A stretch of 64,000 bases of DNA. Origin: Ooceraea biroi (lineage: Eukaryota; Arthropoda; Insecta; Hymenoptera; Formicidae). This document shows, piece after piece, positions 52,012 through 64,000 of the stretch. The notes under the pieces were generated by a model. It ran no database searches. It was not told the DNA's origin and saw nothing but the letters and a program-made list of their open reading frames with translations. The translations under genes were made by a program, and so were the position numbers. The stretch's first letter is position 1; every line of letters starts with the position of its first letter. Location: assembly GCF_003672135.1 (NCBI RefSeq), contig NC_039506.1, positions 1,116,001 through 1,180,000 on the forward strand, given 5' to 3'.

Positions 52012-55000
52012 TCAGAGCAGTGTTGACACAGTGTAAATGACAGCACCCTGGTTCGGTGCCGTCGGAAATACCATATCCTTGAGCTCCGCTTCGTCCTTTG
52101 TACTATTCTGACAGAGATATATTCGGAGAGCGTTCACAAATCGCTCAACTTCATTTTTACTGATGATGGCCACGATGCAACCACCCCAACTGTAATACCA
52201 AAGAAACGTGATTTATTACCTTAGCTCCATTTGTTCCATTTTTATCTTGAAGCGCGGAAATTAAAATCAGATTAACATAAGAAATAATATCAGAAAATAT
52301 TTTATATAACATTTTACATATGTTTTTTTATAACATAAAATATATTATTTATCATTTAAGTTACATGTAATAATGTTGTATTTGACAACGCTTCCTCATG
52401 CTGTAGAGAGATTTGTACCTCTGGCAAGATGGAATCCGATTTAAATGTAGTTCAAAATACAGTTTCTTGTACAGCCGCATGCACAGCATCATACCTTAAC
52501 TGGGCACAATATAATACACATATTTAATGATATTGATATTTACCCAGCTCCCGTGAGTCTAGCACCGAATGCACCGCAATGTATAGCTTTCTCGACGAGT
52601 GCATCCACATTTGGATGGCTGCACTCGTACAGTTTATGGAGACTAGCGTGGCTCTCCGACATCAGGCTGCCGAGCTGTTGAAGCTTCTCGTGTTCCTTTA
52701 TGCCATCTTCATCGTTTATGCGGCAGAACTCAAGCACTCTATTGGCTTCTACGGAGTAAAAGCAACGGTGTAATGTACGATTAATCAACGCGAATTTACT
52801 AGATACTGTGATAACAAACATTGTGCTTTTTACATGACGACGACGTGATGTAACAGCGAAAAAGAACTCGCAGAGCCCTTAACGAAATTAACGAACTAAT
52901 CGATCCAATGTTAATTATCGTGCCTAATTATAGATCATTAGTGTTTTTTCTCTACTGAAAGAGGGATAGTTGTAAAATGTGGAAAAAACTTTAGGTATAT
53001 CCCAAATGGAAGGAAATGTTCCGTAGCTGTGTAACAGTTTTTTCTTGCGCGGTTAAATTTCTGCCGCAATTTAATTTTGCAATGCGAGCTCGAGTTAACT
53101 TTTTAGCCGTTTAGTGGTCGCATTCGATGCAAATGTTCGTCGAGATAATTTATAGCTTTATAGAATAATGTATGTGCATATGATTGATCGTCGTGGTGCA
53201 CTTTTGCACGCAAAAACCCCGGGTTGCGCGATAACTTCTTCGTAGGAACATTGATCGTGAAACGGAAGGTGGATCTGCAACGCTTTGCACTTCTTTTACG
53301 CCGCCGGTGGTAATATTAGTAGAAATAGGATGGAAATCAATTAAACGCCTTTATAATTGCTGTAGAGTATAATTGCTGCACTAAATGAGACGAAACGAAG
53401 TTTGCGTTCTACTTTTTTAATGGCTTGTACTTTTGAACGTTTCTTTTTAGCGAGCACGAAGTTCGCAAGGAAATTTGCCGCAGGGAATTTTGCGTAGAAA
53501 AAGTTAAGGATACATTGACTGGAAAGAAGAGAGCGTAAGCTCTCTTGATTTATCGAATCCGGAATCGCGTTTTACGATTTACCAGCGCATGAAAATTGAT
53601 GCTCTTACCTTGAAAAACGTGCAGAGCTCGTTGATACAGCTTAAACGTTTGCGAAGCATTAACGGGACCGATGAGAGATGTCTCCTTGAGTTGTTCGTAG
53701 TTCGTATTGAGAGCTTCGCAGATCTGTGAAGGAGGAAATTTATGTTCCGTCGATGATAGGCGCTTTTGCTTCACCATTTTGATGAGAGACTCGCTCGACG
53801 AAACGTTATTTAATACCGCTCACGTTACATAAACCGACGTGGCTTTACGTGTACGCGAAATACAGCTTTATCATCTGTTTATGTCACGCTTTGCGAAATT
53901 TCCTCTTTAGCTTTAATCATGTCTCTAGGGAGATTCCTTCCGTCGTTAAGGTATCGTACAAAGGAAAGATTCCGGTCTTGCGTTATTGATCCAGCAATAA
54001 TGCAACAGTTTTGCTATCCTGATAAACATTGGGCACGGTCAACACTCGAATGGATAATCATTTGTTATCGGCATCGCATTCAATTTTCTTAATAGAGGAG
54101 GAATAGAGAAATTTTCAGAAAAATAGTCGATCCGGAATATGTGTATTGATATCGTGTGCCGAAAAAAGAACGGATATCCATAGAAAAGAAAGAAAAAAAG
54201 AAATACATAACGATATACCTCGTCAAGCGTGTACGGTTCTTCGTGCAGGTTCATCTTTACCACGTCAACCATCTCGTCTAGGTCATAGATGAGGCATTCT
54301 TGGATGTCAAATAATCTTCGTACGAGTTCCCAATCCATATTTCTTTTCTTAGCTATCATCTACGCACCGAGAGGCAAATTTTATGGCTCAGTTGGGAAAT
54401 GATAGTGTGAATAAAAGATTACTTCATGAAATATTCAGTTCTTCATTACTCATTGTTGGTGTCTTGAACGAAAGCGTTTTTCGGTGCAAAGAGGAAAGCG
54501 GAGAGGATGGAATTGGATCAGCTGTGAGGGTTGGAAAATGTCCTGAATAAACGCAGGATGCATCGGTCAACGTCCATCGGAAAGCGAGTAGCGTGAAGTG
54601 TAATCGAAAACGGGTCTTATTAGTTCCGGGATGGTCTCTCTTCGTGTATTTATAGAACTTTAGTGTTCAACGTCACTCTCGAGCCAGAAAGATAAATCGA
54701 ATCGGGGCTCGCAATCGCTTTACTCAAAATGGATGTTCGCGGATAATGACAATTATTAAAAAGACATAGCTTTTAAATATTAAAATTGAATTACCTGTGC
54801 AGCTAGCCTGCATTCCATAACTCTAAGATTGAAGTCGGCCGACGAAGCTTTATTGTGATAAGCTTGACTATGTGCTATTACAAATACTGCATTCTCGGGT
54901 AATGTTACATCGGTGGCACGTAATGGATCAAATTCTATCAGCTTGGCCGCGCCTTTAGGAATAAACGAAAAGTATATTGCAAAAAATGAGTCGAATTTTT

Positions 55001-58000
55001 TGCGATACGACAATTGTATTTTATATTTAATGTCACAATCAGATAACTATGACGAATTATTTTAAATAGTCAAGTTTTTTACTTAATTGCTCAAGCGATC
55101 TCAAATTTTTCTTGAATTTCGTGACAAATAATTTAATTTGCAAGCCAATACGTTAATAAAAATTACAATTACCTGCTTTTCCAAGAAAAGCGATAGCCTG
55201 ATCCATCCCGCCTCCTTGAGTGCCGATATGTCTCTCAGCTCGAGCACTGATTGTCGCCAATTCACGTTTTGACAATTGATACTGCAACGTATACAGATAT
55301 TGTCGAGAATGTCGAAAGATAATAATGACAATCGATGTCAGAACAATTGTGATTCACATTGATGACTCGTCAACGAAAGCTAACAATATTCGAAATTTGA
55401 ATGAATAAGAAAGAACTTGCGAGACGAGTTTTGAAACGGAAACTCTTGAACCGAGTAATGTACAGAGACGTAAGATTGACGGGAAACTGAAAGGGACAAG
55501 ATAATAATGTAGAGAAGAACAATACAAAGCATCAAAGAAGTGCCTTTAAGATTCGCAACGGCTATGTTGCCTTCGGATATCCATTTGAGCAAACACGAAA
55601 CCGTCAAAAGAAATAGGATCTACGTCCGAGAAAGAAAGAAATGAAAGAACGCTATACGAGGCGAACGATAGTTTGATCTGTTTGGCAAACACAATACCGG
55701 CCAGTATAAATAATCTATTCACAAAAAATATTACGTCTCATTATGCGATATCATTCCTGCATTTCTTCATTCACGGAGACGTCTAGGAAAATTGAACTTA
55801 GCTAAAAGGCTATCAGAAGGACAACTTCCCGCAGTGAGAAAAATGTCTCGAACCAATTTAAGTCCAAAGAAGTAATTTACGAACTTTAATTTTAATATTC
55901 TGCAGCTGCTCGCTTATTAATTACTTTCCCAAAGGGTAGATATCTTTAATGCCATTTTGCATAATAAAAAGCAAAGTAATATAATGATATTTAATATCCT
56001 TCGTAAAGAGTCAATTACTCTGAGCCACTCTCACCTGACTGGCATGCACGATCGAAAGGAGAGCGGCTGAGACAAGCGCGCTAGAACTGGAAACGCCGGA
56101 ATTAGGAGGTATGTTGCCCCATACCGCAGCGAGGATTCCCGAAGGAACGGACTCTGTTGGGATTACCTCGAGTGCTCCTTTTACACCGCACAGAAAATAT
56201 TTGTACCAGGCCGGTCCGCTGTCGCTATCACTAATACGGGATCTGAAATGTGCGACTGTGCTACACACTTACGTCTGAAAGAATTTTACTATTTAATCAT
56301 CAAGATGAGATCTCGAAAGAAAGAAGTATGTCCGCATTATCAAAATACAGCAGCATTTACTCGAAATTTTTGTTTTTTCTCTTTCTCTTGTTGCACGTAA
56401 TTATTATTGTCTTTTATCGTGTATTATTATCGTATGGGACATGTGACATAATAAGGAATATAAAAGTCGAAAGAATCGATAACGATACGTTCGACCAGTC
56501 CGCCAGCTGAGTTACATGTTATCTGACGTGATCGTGCGACATTGAATAATGAATGAGATTAAGAAAAAGTTCGCATATTATCTTCCCAGGTATTATACCG
56601 GGAGCAAAGGAAGCACGGAGATAATTTAATCCAGGGCGAGGTTGCGCAAGAGAGAGCACGAGATATTATCTGCTTTTCTTATATTACGTGTGGCGTAGGT
56701 CCGTCGGTCATCTATCATTTCCTCCCAGGTTTCTCACGTCGCGAAATAATAGTTTTAACTATAATAACATTTAATCCGCAGTCATATAAAATTAAAAACC
56801 AAAAGGATCACAACCATTGTGCGCGCACGTACGTAGCTGCGCGGATAAATTGCACATAATTCTAGTTTTAGCCATAATCCTTAGTCATAATCCAAGATGG
56901 TCGCAATGAGGGATCAGGAGCTTTAAATTGTTAAGGGGCTATAAGTGCTTATAAGTGCGCGAGGCCACACAACTGCAGGCATGACAGTATGGGGACGGTA
57001 TTACATTATACGTGCCACATGCGTATACCGTGTTATATGGTAGACGCGATATATATTAGTACATGGAATCTTAGTGACCGCAGAAAAAAAAGGAGGAAAA
57101 AGAAGACGCGCCGCGCAGTTTCCGCAAGCTGTTAAAAAAATTAATCGACTCTCGAACTTGCCTGAACTGCCGACCTAACGTCTTTATGTTAACAGATTGA
57201 AACTCTTTAGTTGCATACTCACCCCACGTCCTCGAAACTGCATCGAAAGTCCTTGTATACGGGATCTACGTTGGTGAGATGAATGTCGTTATCATTCGAC
57301 ACTGCCACTGCCACAAGTATGTCTTGCTCGATGGCCATTGGACAAACGGCATATCCGCAGTAATCAATGTGCTCGCCTATCAAATTCACTCTGCAACATG
57401 TGCGCGTGACAGAGTCATTCATAAATGTACCTGTCATTATCGAAATAATTCAAGGAACCTGCAGAATCTCTCCATCAAGCGTGTAAATGTATTATTCGCG
57501 TTAATGTTGACTAATCACGTGGGCTACAAATTCGATTTACGATCAATTATTGTTGCTATGTGATAGTCTATGTAATCGCATATATCGAAAATTTGATGCT
57601 GGAATTTACGTATATGCGCCTTTGTTCACGGACACACCTTTGAGCACTTTATTTTTCAACTATAAATAGTTTTATTGCGTAATCAGGCTCATACGTGGCG
57701 TTCCACGCGTTACGCGTGCTTTACAGACTTATTAAGCTCGAATGATATACGACCGAACTGAGATCCATCGTCAGAAAACGTATTGATCCTTCATTGCTGC
57801 GAAGGAGCTTAAACTCGCGCATGAAGGGTGAACGTCTGCGATGATTAACGACCCATTAGATCGCTCATTAGCATCGCATGATCTTTGAGGTAGTAATATA
57901 CATAATATACTTTATGCCTAACATCGCGTGACGCGATTCAAATCTTGATGCTTCTTAAACTCTGCATGAACGGCCGCGTGATGGCACTCGGTAGGATCCG

Positions 58001-58215
58001 TGAAACACGTGTTAGAATCACGAATAATTTATATACTGCTCTCACCTTCCTGGCACTCGGGCGAAAAAGGAAGGCTCCACGTTGTATTTGCAGACGAAGT
58101 GAGCGGCCAAGGTCTTTAATCTCGGTGAAATATCGACGGTGGGTGTCAGGATGGGCACGAAGTCATTCGCTTCATGGAGGTCATCCGCGTCATCTCCGTT
58201 AGCGTGATCGGACAT
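52012..58215 (-). CDS. GALK2: N-acetylgalactosamine kinase, GALK2 type (GHMP kinase), 9 coding exons
   Basis: Cytosolic GHMP-family kinase that phosphorylates the anomeric position of GalNAc (and galactose at higher concentration) with ATP. Coding exons: 58215-58046, 57390-57223, 56242-56035, 55281-55173, 54952-54795, 54359-54219, 53723-53609, 52748-52544, 52189-52012. They total 1452 bases, 483 aa plus stop, with every junction in phase and no frame break. Human GALK2 is 458 aa. Seen: galactokinase signature GRVNLIGEHIDY (56-67), GHMP ATP loop GNIPPNSGVSSSSA (155-168), GTQGGGMDQ with the expected catalytic Asp (about 209), RVMECRLAAQ, and the third GHMP motif GARLTGAGWGGC (418-429). The segment AAKLIEFDPLRATDVTLP is characteristic of GALK2 rather than GALK1. 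ATG 58215 begins MSDHANGDDADD. A CTGTGTCCAG sequence just upstream looks like an acceptor, so a noncoding 5' exon is likely. Confidence 0.96.
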
Positions 58216-61200
58216 TCCTAGTAGCTTAAACTGGACACAGAAACATAGGAAGACGTCTTAGAATTACAGGTTGCTTCAAATTCATTCGTGATAATTTGTA
58301 TTTTTCAGATGGTTTCTCTGTCGTCATTATCGCTGCATGATTAGCGTAATGAAACGCGTACCGACGCATGATGTGGTTGCATAATCTGTTGCGATTGAAT
58401 GCTTTCCCTTAGCATCAGCAATAACTTCGTTGGTAATTACAGTAGTCTCTCTTTGAGACTCATAGCTATGGCAAATACGCTAGCAAAGTAAGAGTACGCG
58501 CAGCAATCCCACCGTGCAATCACAATTCGAGCCTCTTATTCCCTAGCTGAATGATCATAATGAGGCTTTATTAAAAGGAGTCAACTTGTCGCGGCTTTCG
58601 TGAAACGATCCTTTTTGCACAACAAAGTGGAAACAAGCACATACATAATAAATTTGGCCTCACGGTTAAATTTCATTATTTTGTGAAGCTGCTATCTCCC
58701 TCGAGGCTCACCACGCGCAACGCTTTTATTCAAACGCTCAGTGAGGTCGCGGGACACAGGCTCGCCTACTAATTCTGATATTCTATGATATTTGATGGAA
58801 ATGACGTTTAATATATATAGCGAAGCGGCTTGCTACGTGAACCGCATAATAAATCTGCTTTATCGCGAAATTATTGATGGGTTAATGCGGCATCACGAGC
58901 CGAATAAGATCCGCGAAGCTGCTAATGCGTATAATCGTATTTATGTTGTGACTGCATCGGAAATCGAATTATCAATATAGTGCACTATTATCATTGGCGA
59001 ACACCACAGTTTTATCTTTATGAGCCATTCTCAGAGATGCCGTTTCCTGAGATACAATTGCGAGACATAATGAAAACTTCCATATTGTACTTCAAACAGA
59101 TGTTGTTTGTCATTTGTATTATCTATCTTTCAAATTTTAATCTTTATTGTATGATAAGATATATAAACTATATACTATATAATATATAATTTATATAATA
59201 CATAGACACATAACATTATTATCGATCCGATAGAACGTTGATACATTTAGATAAATAGATTTATGTCAATTTTAAAAATATCGTGAAATTATTATCTTAT
59301 CATTTATCTTATTATTTAAAATACATTTATATTAATGTGCCTTCGATTTATCGCGTCAGCACCGACACAATGCTGAACTACGTTCGCCGGCTCAGATGCG
59401 GACGATGACAAAGGTAGACCGAATGGCTCAAAATAAGAAATGCGTTTTCTTGGTTCTACTGAACCGTTGACGACTATATTTGACGAATGAAAGAAATTAA
59501 CAGAGTAACGATCTTGCTCGTCTGGCTGGTCAGATTCGACTCCCTCTTCGATCTCTCACACAAAGCTTCGGTATCTTCCTGACAATAAGGTCGAGCGAAT
59601 ACTTTTAAAACACCCGATATTATTGTTTATCTCTGGATATCTTCCCGTTTTCCCGTTGTTATCGGGGGTTTCAGAAACTTCTCAATCTAACAAATATAAT
59701 ACTAACTAAAACTAAATTCTACTTCATTCTATTAAATATTGCAGCACTACTACTACACAGTACTTACAACAGTTACTAAACTACACTGTCAGTTTTATCC
59801 TTAACAATTTACATGTATTTTAAATCTGCACATTACACGCGATATAGGAAATAGACCGTAATACATAATTTAATGAAGATAAGCCTGAACTCGTAAATGT
59901 AATGTGGCATATAATAATTAACATTACTGCGTGTTCCAAAAGTTTGGAGTTTGAGATTTTTAATTCAAGAGAATATTAACAATAAAACAGAATTCAAGGG
60001 AAAATACGCAAGAATCGATTAACGTCCTATCTGTAGTTTCTATTTTAATTATTAAATTAAATTATTAAATTATTATTAAATTTAATTATTTAATTAGGTT
60101 TAAGTTTTTGGAAGTTCTACGAAAAAGGTTTGGAGGTTCTACGAAATAATCATGTTTATTATCGAGAGAGAAGTAATATACCGATGCTCGTAGTTACACT
60201 GTGTTCAACTTTCTTTCATGCATACAAAGCAGTACGATAGATCCACGATTGCATAATTAACGACAGATGTGCTGTTGAGTTACAAGTTTCGTAATAAATA
60301 CAGCAATATAACACCGAATTCCTCAATCTGGCATCGATGTGTATTTGCAAATATCGATATATACACGCGTATGTGTGTGTGTGCATTGACATTTCATATC
60401 TGATCATTATTCTCCGCGTCTGACGTTTTAATCTAGGACAATTGCTTGATTTTCAATCGTTGATAACTCATTGAATGCTATTGGCTTTCTCGCATTCTTA
60501 TCGAGGAAAAAGAAAATTAAAGTCGGATTAAAGATCGCAGATAGAATGCGAGATCTTAGATAAAACGCGGAAACAGATGCAATGTTCTGTGTACTGTAGT
60601 TTACGATCCTTACATCTCTCTGAAAACTATAAATTAAATTACGGATGTATAATGTAAGTAGAAATGAATGTAAGGACAAATAGTTTGCAATATTCATATC
60701 ATAATTATTAAATAAAATTTGTCTGCGTATCATGTTTGTCTACGTATTACAGAACATTCTCGCTGAATAAATAAGACAATAAGTTGCCTTTGAAATTTTT
60801 ATAAGACTTGTATTTTACTGATCTTTAAAATCAATTATATAAATTTATTGATACCCAAATTACATTAATCTATATTTTCATATTTTGTAAAGGAACATTT
60901 TTCAAATCTGGCTATACTGGGATTTCAAAAATAAAATTCTAGTTTACGAAATAACAACCTTATTTCGAAAGTTTCGTTTCGATTTAAATTCTAACCCAGA
61001 CGATTTAGCGGAAAAAATAAAAATTAAATTACTAAAATCGCTTTGTAAACGAATTATTATACAACCATCGTTTAACATAAGTTTCGCGGAAAGGCACTGA
61101 CAGCATTCCGGCCGCCGGATATTGCAATCTTCATTTGATACATTGCACTCGTATTATCTGGCGGATTTACATCGTCGGTGAACGTGTGGCGCGTGCGCGT

Positions 61201-62667
61201 GCGCGAAATTGTCACTCGTGGTTATAGCCGGCCGATGCCGCGTCAGCTGTTCGTTTGTGAAACACGGAATACAACGCAAAAGCGGAATATGATTGGCGGC
61301 GGATTCAATGAAGCGTCTCAGGAAAATCGCCGGGCCGGCTTTGACCGAACGACTGGGACATACCTCGCTCTGCGACTGCTTGCGACGGACTGCTGAATAA
61401 CGCGGCGCGTTATCGCCGGTTGATAACCTTATCAACACGTGATGCGTTTGTCCGGCGTGCGGTCCACGTCGTACCACTTATCGATCTATCGCATTTACGT
61501 GGTACAGAACGCTGTCGGACGAGTCGCTGCTGCAGGTACACGATGCTGCTTGCGGCGGGTAATTCGAATATTTTCAAGATAACGTGGGGCATCCACGGAA
61601 ATTCCTTAAGGAAATTTGGAGTCGTTGATGTTCAAACTGACTTATCTTCCATTTCCCAAATTATGGAAAATAATAACGCTGAACAAGATGAATTTATTTA
61701 GAAACTGTTTTCTAAATACCAGAAGCCATTCCATAAGCCGCAAGACAAGGATTATGAATAAATAATACAAAGTTTTGCATCCGAATTTTGGATATAGCAG
61801 TAACTTTAGTGCAGAGAAGCGTGCACAACTTAAAAAAAATCAGAAGAACAATTATCAAATTTCTATGTTAGATATTGAGAATAAGCATTATATAAAGGGA
61901 TATAATTCATAAAATATTTTAATATAGCTGTAAAGTTTAACATACATATTTTTTGTAAATTTACATATTAATATTATTACATAATGATTATTATAAAAAA
62001 TATGTTATCTATACATTCTTTAAAATAAAGAAATCTGAGAGTAAGTTAACGGGAGCAATTCATTAGTTACATATCGCAAATTATTATTTAACGTTTTGTA
62101 ATACAAAATTTGTATTATGTTCCATTAAATGTTTAAAGTTTGATATTTGAATAATTAATTATTTCTTGTAACAATTATACATTTATATCAATTTGAAGAT
62201 AGGCAGTTGTAAATATACTAACAGAAAACACAAGTACAATTATAAATTTTATCAATGTTATCTTACATATGTTATCAGTTATCTTATATTTTCATATGTT
62301 GTTATTTACGTGTGCGCACGGAAATTCGTCTCCTACTGCGCGAAGTTACTCGATCTCCCGAGCATACACGGACACGATACGTAATTGTGTACGTCACGAA
62401 ATCATTCCCTCCACATGTTACCACCGTTACCGTGCACCGTTTCTAGCATCAGACAGTGCAGACAGATTCTACATCTTTCTCGCGATAAGCGAGTCCGAGG
62501 TGCAGTTTGGAGGCGTGAGATAAAGTATGTGAATTCGAGCAAGTCACCCGGTTCGCGGTGCGAAATCGTACGGTTCCCGCGTGTAATGCGCAACAGTGTC
62601 GTATCACGACACGAAGTGGTGCAGCGAAACTGAGCGACACATTCGCATCGACCAGACGTCAACCGCG
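58216..62667. promoter_or_regulatory. Divergent intergenic region between GALK2 and ABHD18
   Basis: GALK2 and ABHD18 are transcribed away from each other. Two GC-enriched patches stand out from AT-rich DNA: 61.08-61.57 kb and 62.31-62.66 kb. The second directly abuts the ABHD18 ATG and is its probable promoter. The first may be the promoter or 5' exon of GALK2. Between 58.3 and 61.0 kb I see no coding exon. Confidence 0.5.
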
Positions 62668-62988
62668 ATGCCTCCGAGTCGCTTGGATGCCGTCTACAGG
62701 AGCATACTTCTCACGAAGTTCTTTACGAAAGGCTGGGGCAGTCCCCAAAATTTAAAGCGGTAAACAGCCAACCTGTAGCCTAACCTAAACTACTTCAGCA
62801 CTCATTGAGTAGTTCACACCAACTTTCGATCATCAATGAATGGACAATCATCTGCGTAGAAAGTATTCTCCGTTTTTAATAATAGTGAATAAATGTAGCA
62901 TTTCCAATATGATTCATTATATTATAATTACAAAGAATTATTTGTCAACAAAACTTTTTATGCTCCAAAGTGACGTCGATATACGTAT

Positions 62989-63046
<58 letters not shown>

Positions 63047-63935
63047 TACTAAAAATGCGTTGCACATTTGCATGCCAATGTTATTAATTATATCTTCGTA
63101 TTTGATAGTCTTAAGTATTTTCTGCCTTTTTATGTCATAAGCTCTGAATATAAATAGAAATAATCCTTGACAGATATAAATTCTTTCTTTTTCTTTTTAT
63201 AATTTTGTAGCATATCTAATTAAAAAAATGTATTAAAATACTTGTTTCATTTTATAGCAACATATAGATGATTTTCTTAGAATGTGCAACATTTAAATAT
63301 ATTTTGTTTCAGAATATTTGAATTCAGGAAGGTTATCGCAAACCGAGAAGCCTGCTACAATATGATACCACTTGACTATCCAATAGAAATAACGAAGGTT
63401 TGTTGATTTGTATTAGTGGAAAAAGTTATTTTCACTAACACAAATTTCCCATTAATTTCAGAAATAATAATGCATATATGATTTTTCTGTGTAACAGGAT
63501 GAAACTTGGTCAGATTGCCATGTAATCGAAGGTCAATTTGAATCACCCTTTGAGAAGTATCTTCCGGGAATAATGCCGGATAAAACCAAGATCGCTTATT
63601 TTCAGATGGTTTTGCCACCTAAGTGGAGTTCTCATAAAATAAAGCCGATTTGTTTGCATCTCGCAGGGACGGGAGATCACGTATGTACGAGATTATTCGT
63701 TTCTAACTTGTTTCTAATCTTTATTATATCTATCTGATTGTCTTCTCTCAAATGTGTACAGTATCATTCTAGTGTTAGTAAGAAATTTATACACATCTTA
63801 CTTATTAATTTTTATTAATTAGTTTTTTTGGCGACGTAGAAATCTTATTGCTAAGCCTTTGCTGAAAGAGTCGGGAATAGCCTCGATCCTGCTGGAGAAT
63901 CCGTTCTATGGACTGAGAAAGCCGGATGATCAAAA
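62668..63935 (+). CDS. ABHD18: ABHD18 (abhydrolase domain-containing 18), first four exons, truncated by window end
   Basis: Member of the ABHD18 family, alpha/beta-hydrolase-like proteins. Coding exons in the window: 62668-62759, 63313-63397, 63498-63680, 63823-63935. The last ends CAAAA|GTAAG in phase 2 and the gene continues beyond base 64000. Junction phases agree: CG|A, then phase 0 twice. Seen: MPPSRLDAVYRSILLTKFFT, LKRIFEFRKVIANREACY, HLAGTGDHFFWRRR and ILLENPFYGLRKP. These match the conserved N-terminal half of ABHD18 proteins as I know the family. The nucleophile elbow and the remaining catalytic residues lie outside this window. The ATG is the first in a CpG-rich leader and fits the family N-terminus well. 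Confidence 0.93.
62991..63046. repeat. Compound AT / ATGT microsatellite
   Basis: (AT)n followed directly by (GTAT)n within the first intron of ABHD18. Confidence 0.9.
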
Positions 63936-64000
63936 GTAAGAACTATATCGGAAGGTTTGTACGGGTTAAAATTCTTAGTCAAGCCAAGAAATCCAGTTCT

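Noticed and set aside
1..64000. tRNA genes, rRNA, CRISPR arrays, prokaryotic operons
   Set aside because: None seen; the window is eukaryotic nuclear DNA with introns and microsatellites, and no cloverleaf could be supported by eye.

Overview
This is a eukaryotic, AT-rich (roughly two-thirds A+T by eye), intron-rich window with abundant microsatellites and small palindromic transposon-like repeats. Gene content, short GT-AG introns and CpG-rich islands at gene starts point to an insect, most likely a hymenopteran (my guess is an ant). That is inference from style and protein similarity, not a database match. All gene models below were built by joining exons by hand, using splice signals and codon phase.

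Layout. (1) 2228-17808, minus: a complete myosin phosphatase targeting subunit gene (MYPT/Mbs), 21 coding exons, about 1037 aa. It has an apparent internal promoter and alternative first exon near 4.07-4.28 kb that would make a short C-terminal isoform of about 304 aa. (2) 17.8-19.7 kb: GC-rich divergent promoter region. (3) 19667-22552, plus: a USP35/USP38-type ubiquitin-specific protease, 3 coding exons, about 882 aa. (4) 22.6-26.8 kb: intergenic, with one 105-bp palindromic element. (5) 28060-41819, minus: a seven-exon gene made mostly of exons too small to stand out as open reading frames. It encodes a four-transmembrane protein with a Cys-rich N-terminus (DUF4728/LAPTM-like). Its 8.6-kb first intron holds a CpG-rich block and three transposon-like inverted repeats. 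A two-exon plus-strand coding candidate lies inside its penultimate intron. (6) 42-52 kb: no gene recognised. (7) 52012-58215, minus: a complete nine-exon GALK2-type GHMP sugar kinase, 483 aa. (8) 62668 to the window end, plus: the 5' part of ABHD18, four exons, running off the window.

The genes are unrelated housekeeping or regulatory genes and do not form a functional cluster: actomyosin phosphatase targeting, deubiquitination, amino-sugar phosphorylation, an alpha/beta-hydrolase-like protein and an uncharacterised membrane protein.

The most useful technical observation is that the MYPT and USP genes each carry coding-frame breaks (three and two). Each is repaired by adding exactly one base, mostly at short G or C runs, while splice phases elsewhere fit perfectly. 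This looks like systematic homopolymer undercalling in the assembly rather than gene decay. The most interesting biological observations are the hidden four-TM gene and the internal promoter of the MYPT gene.
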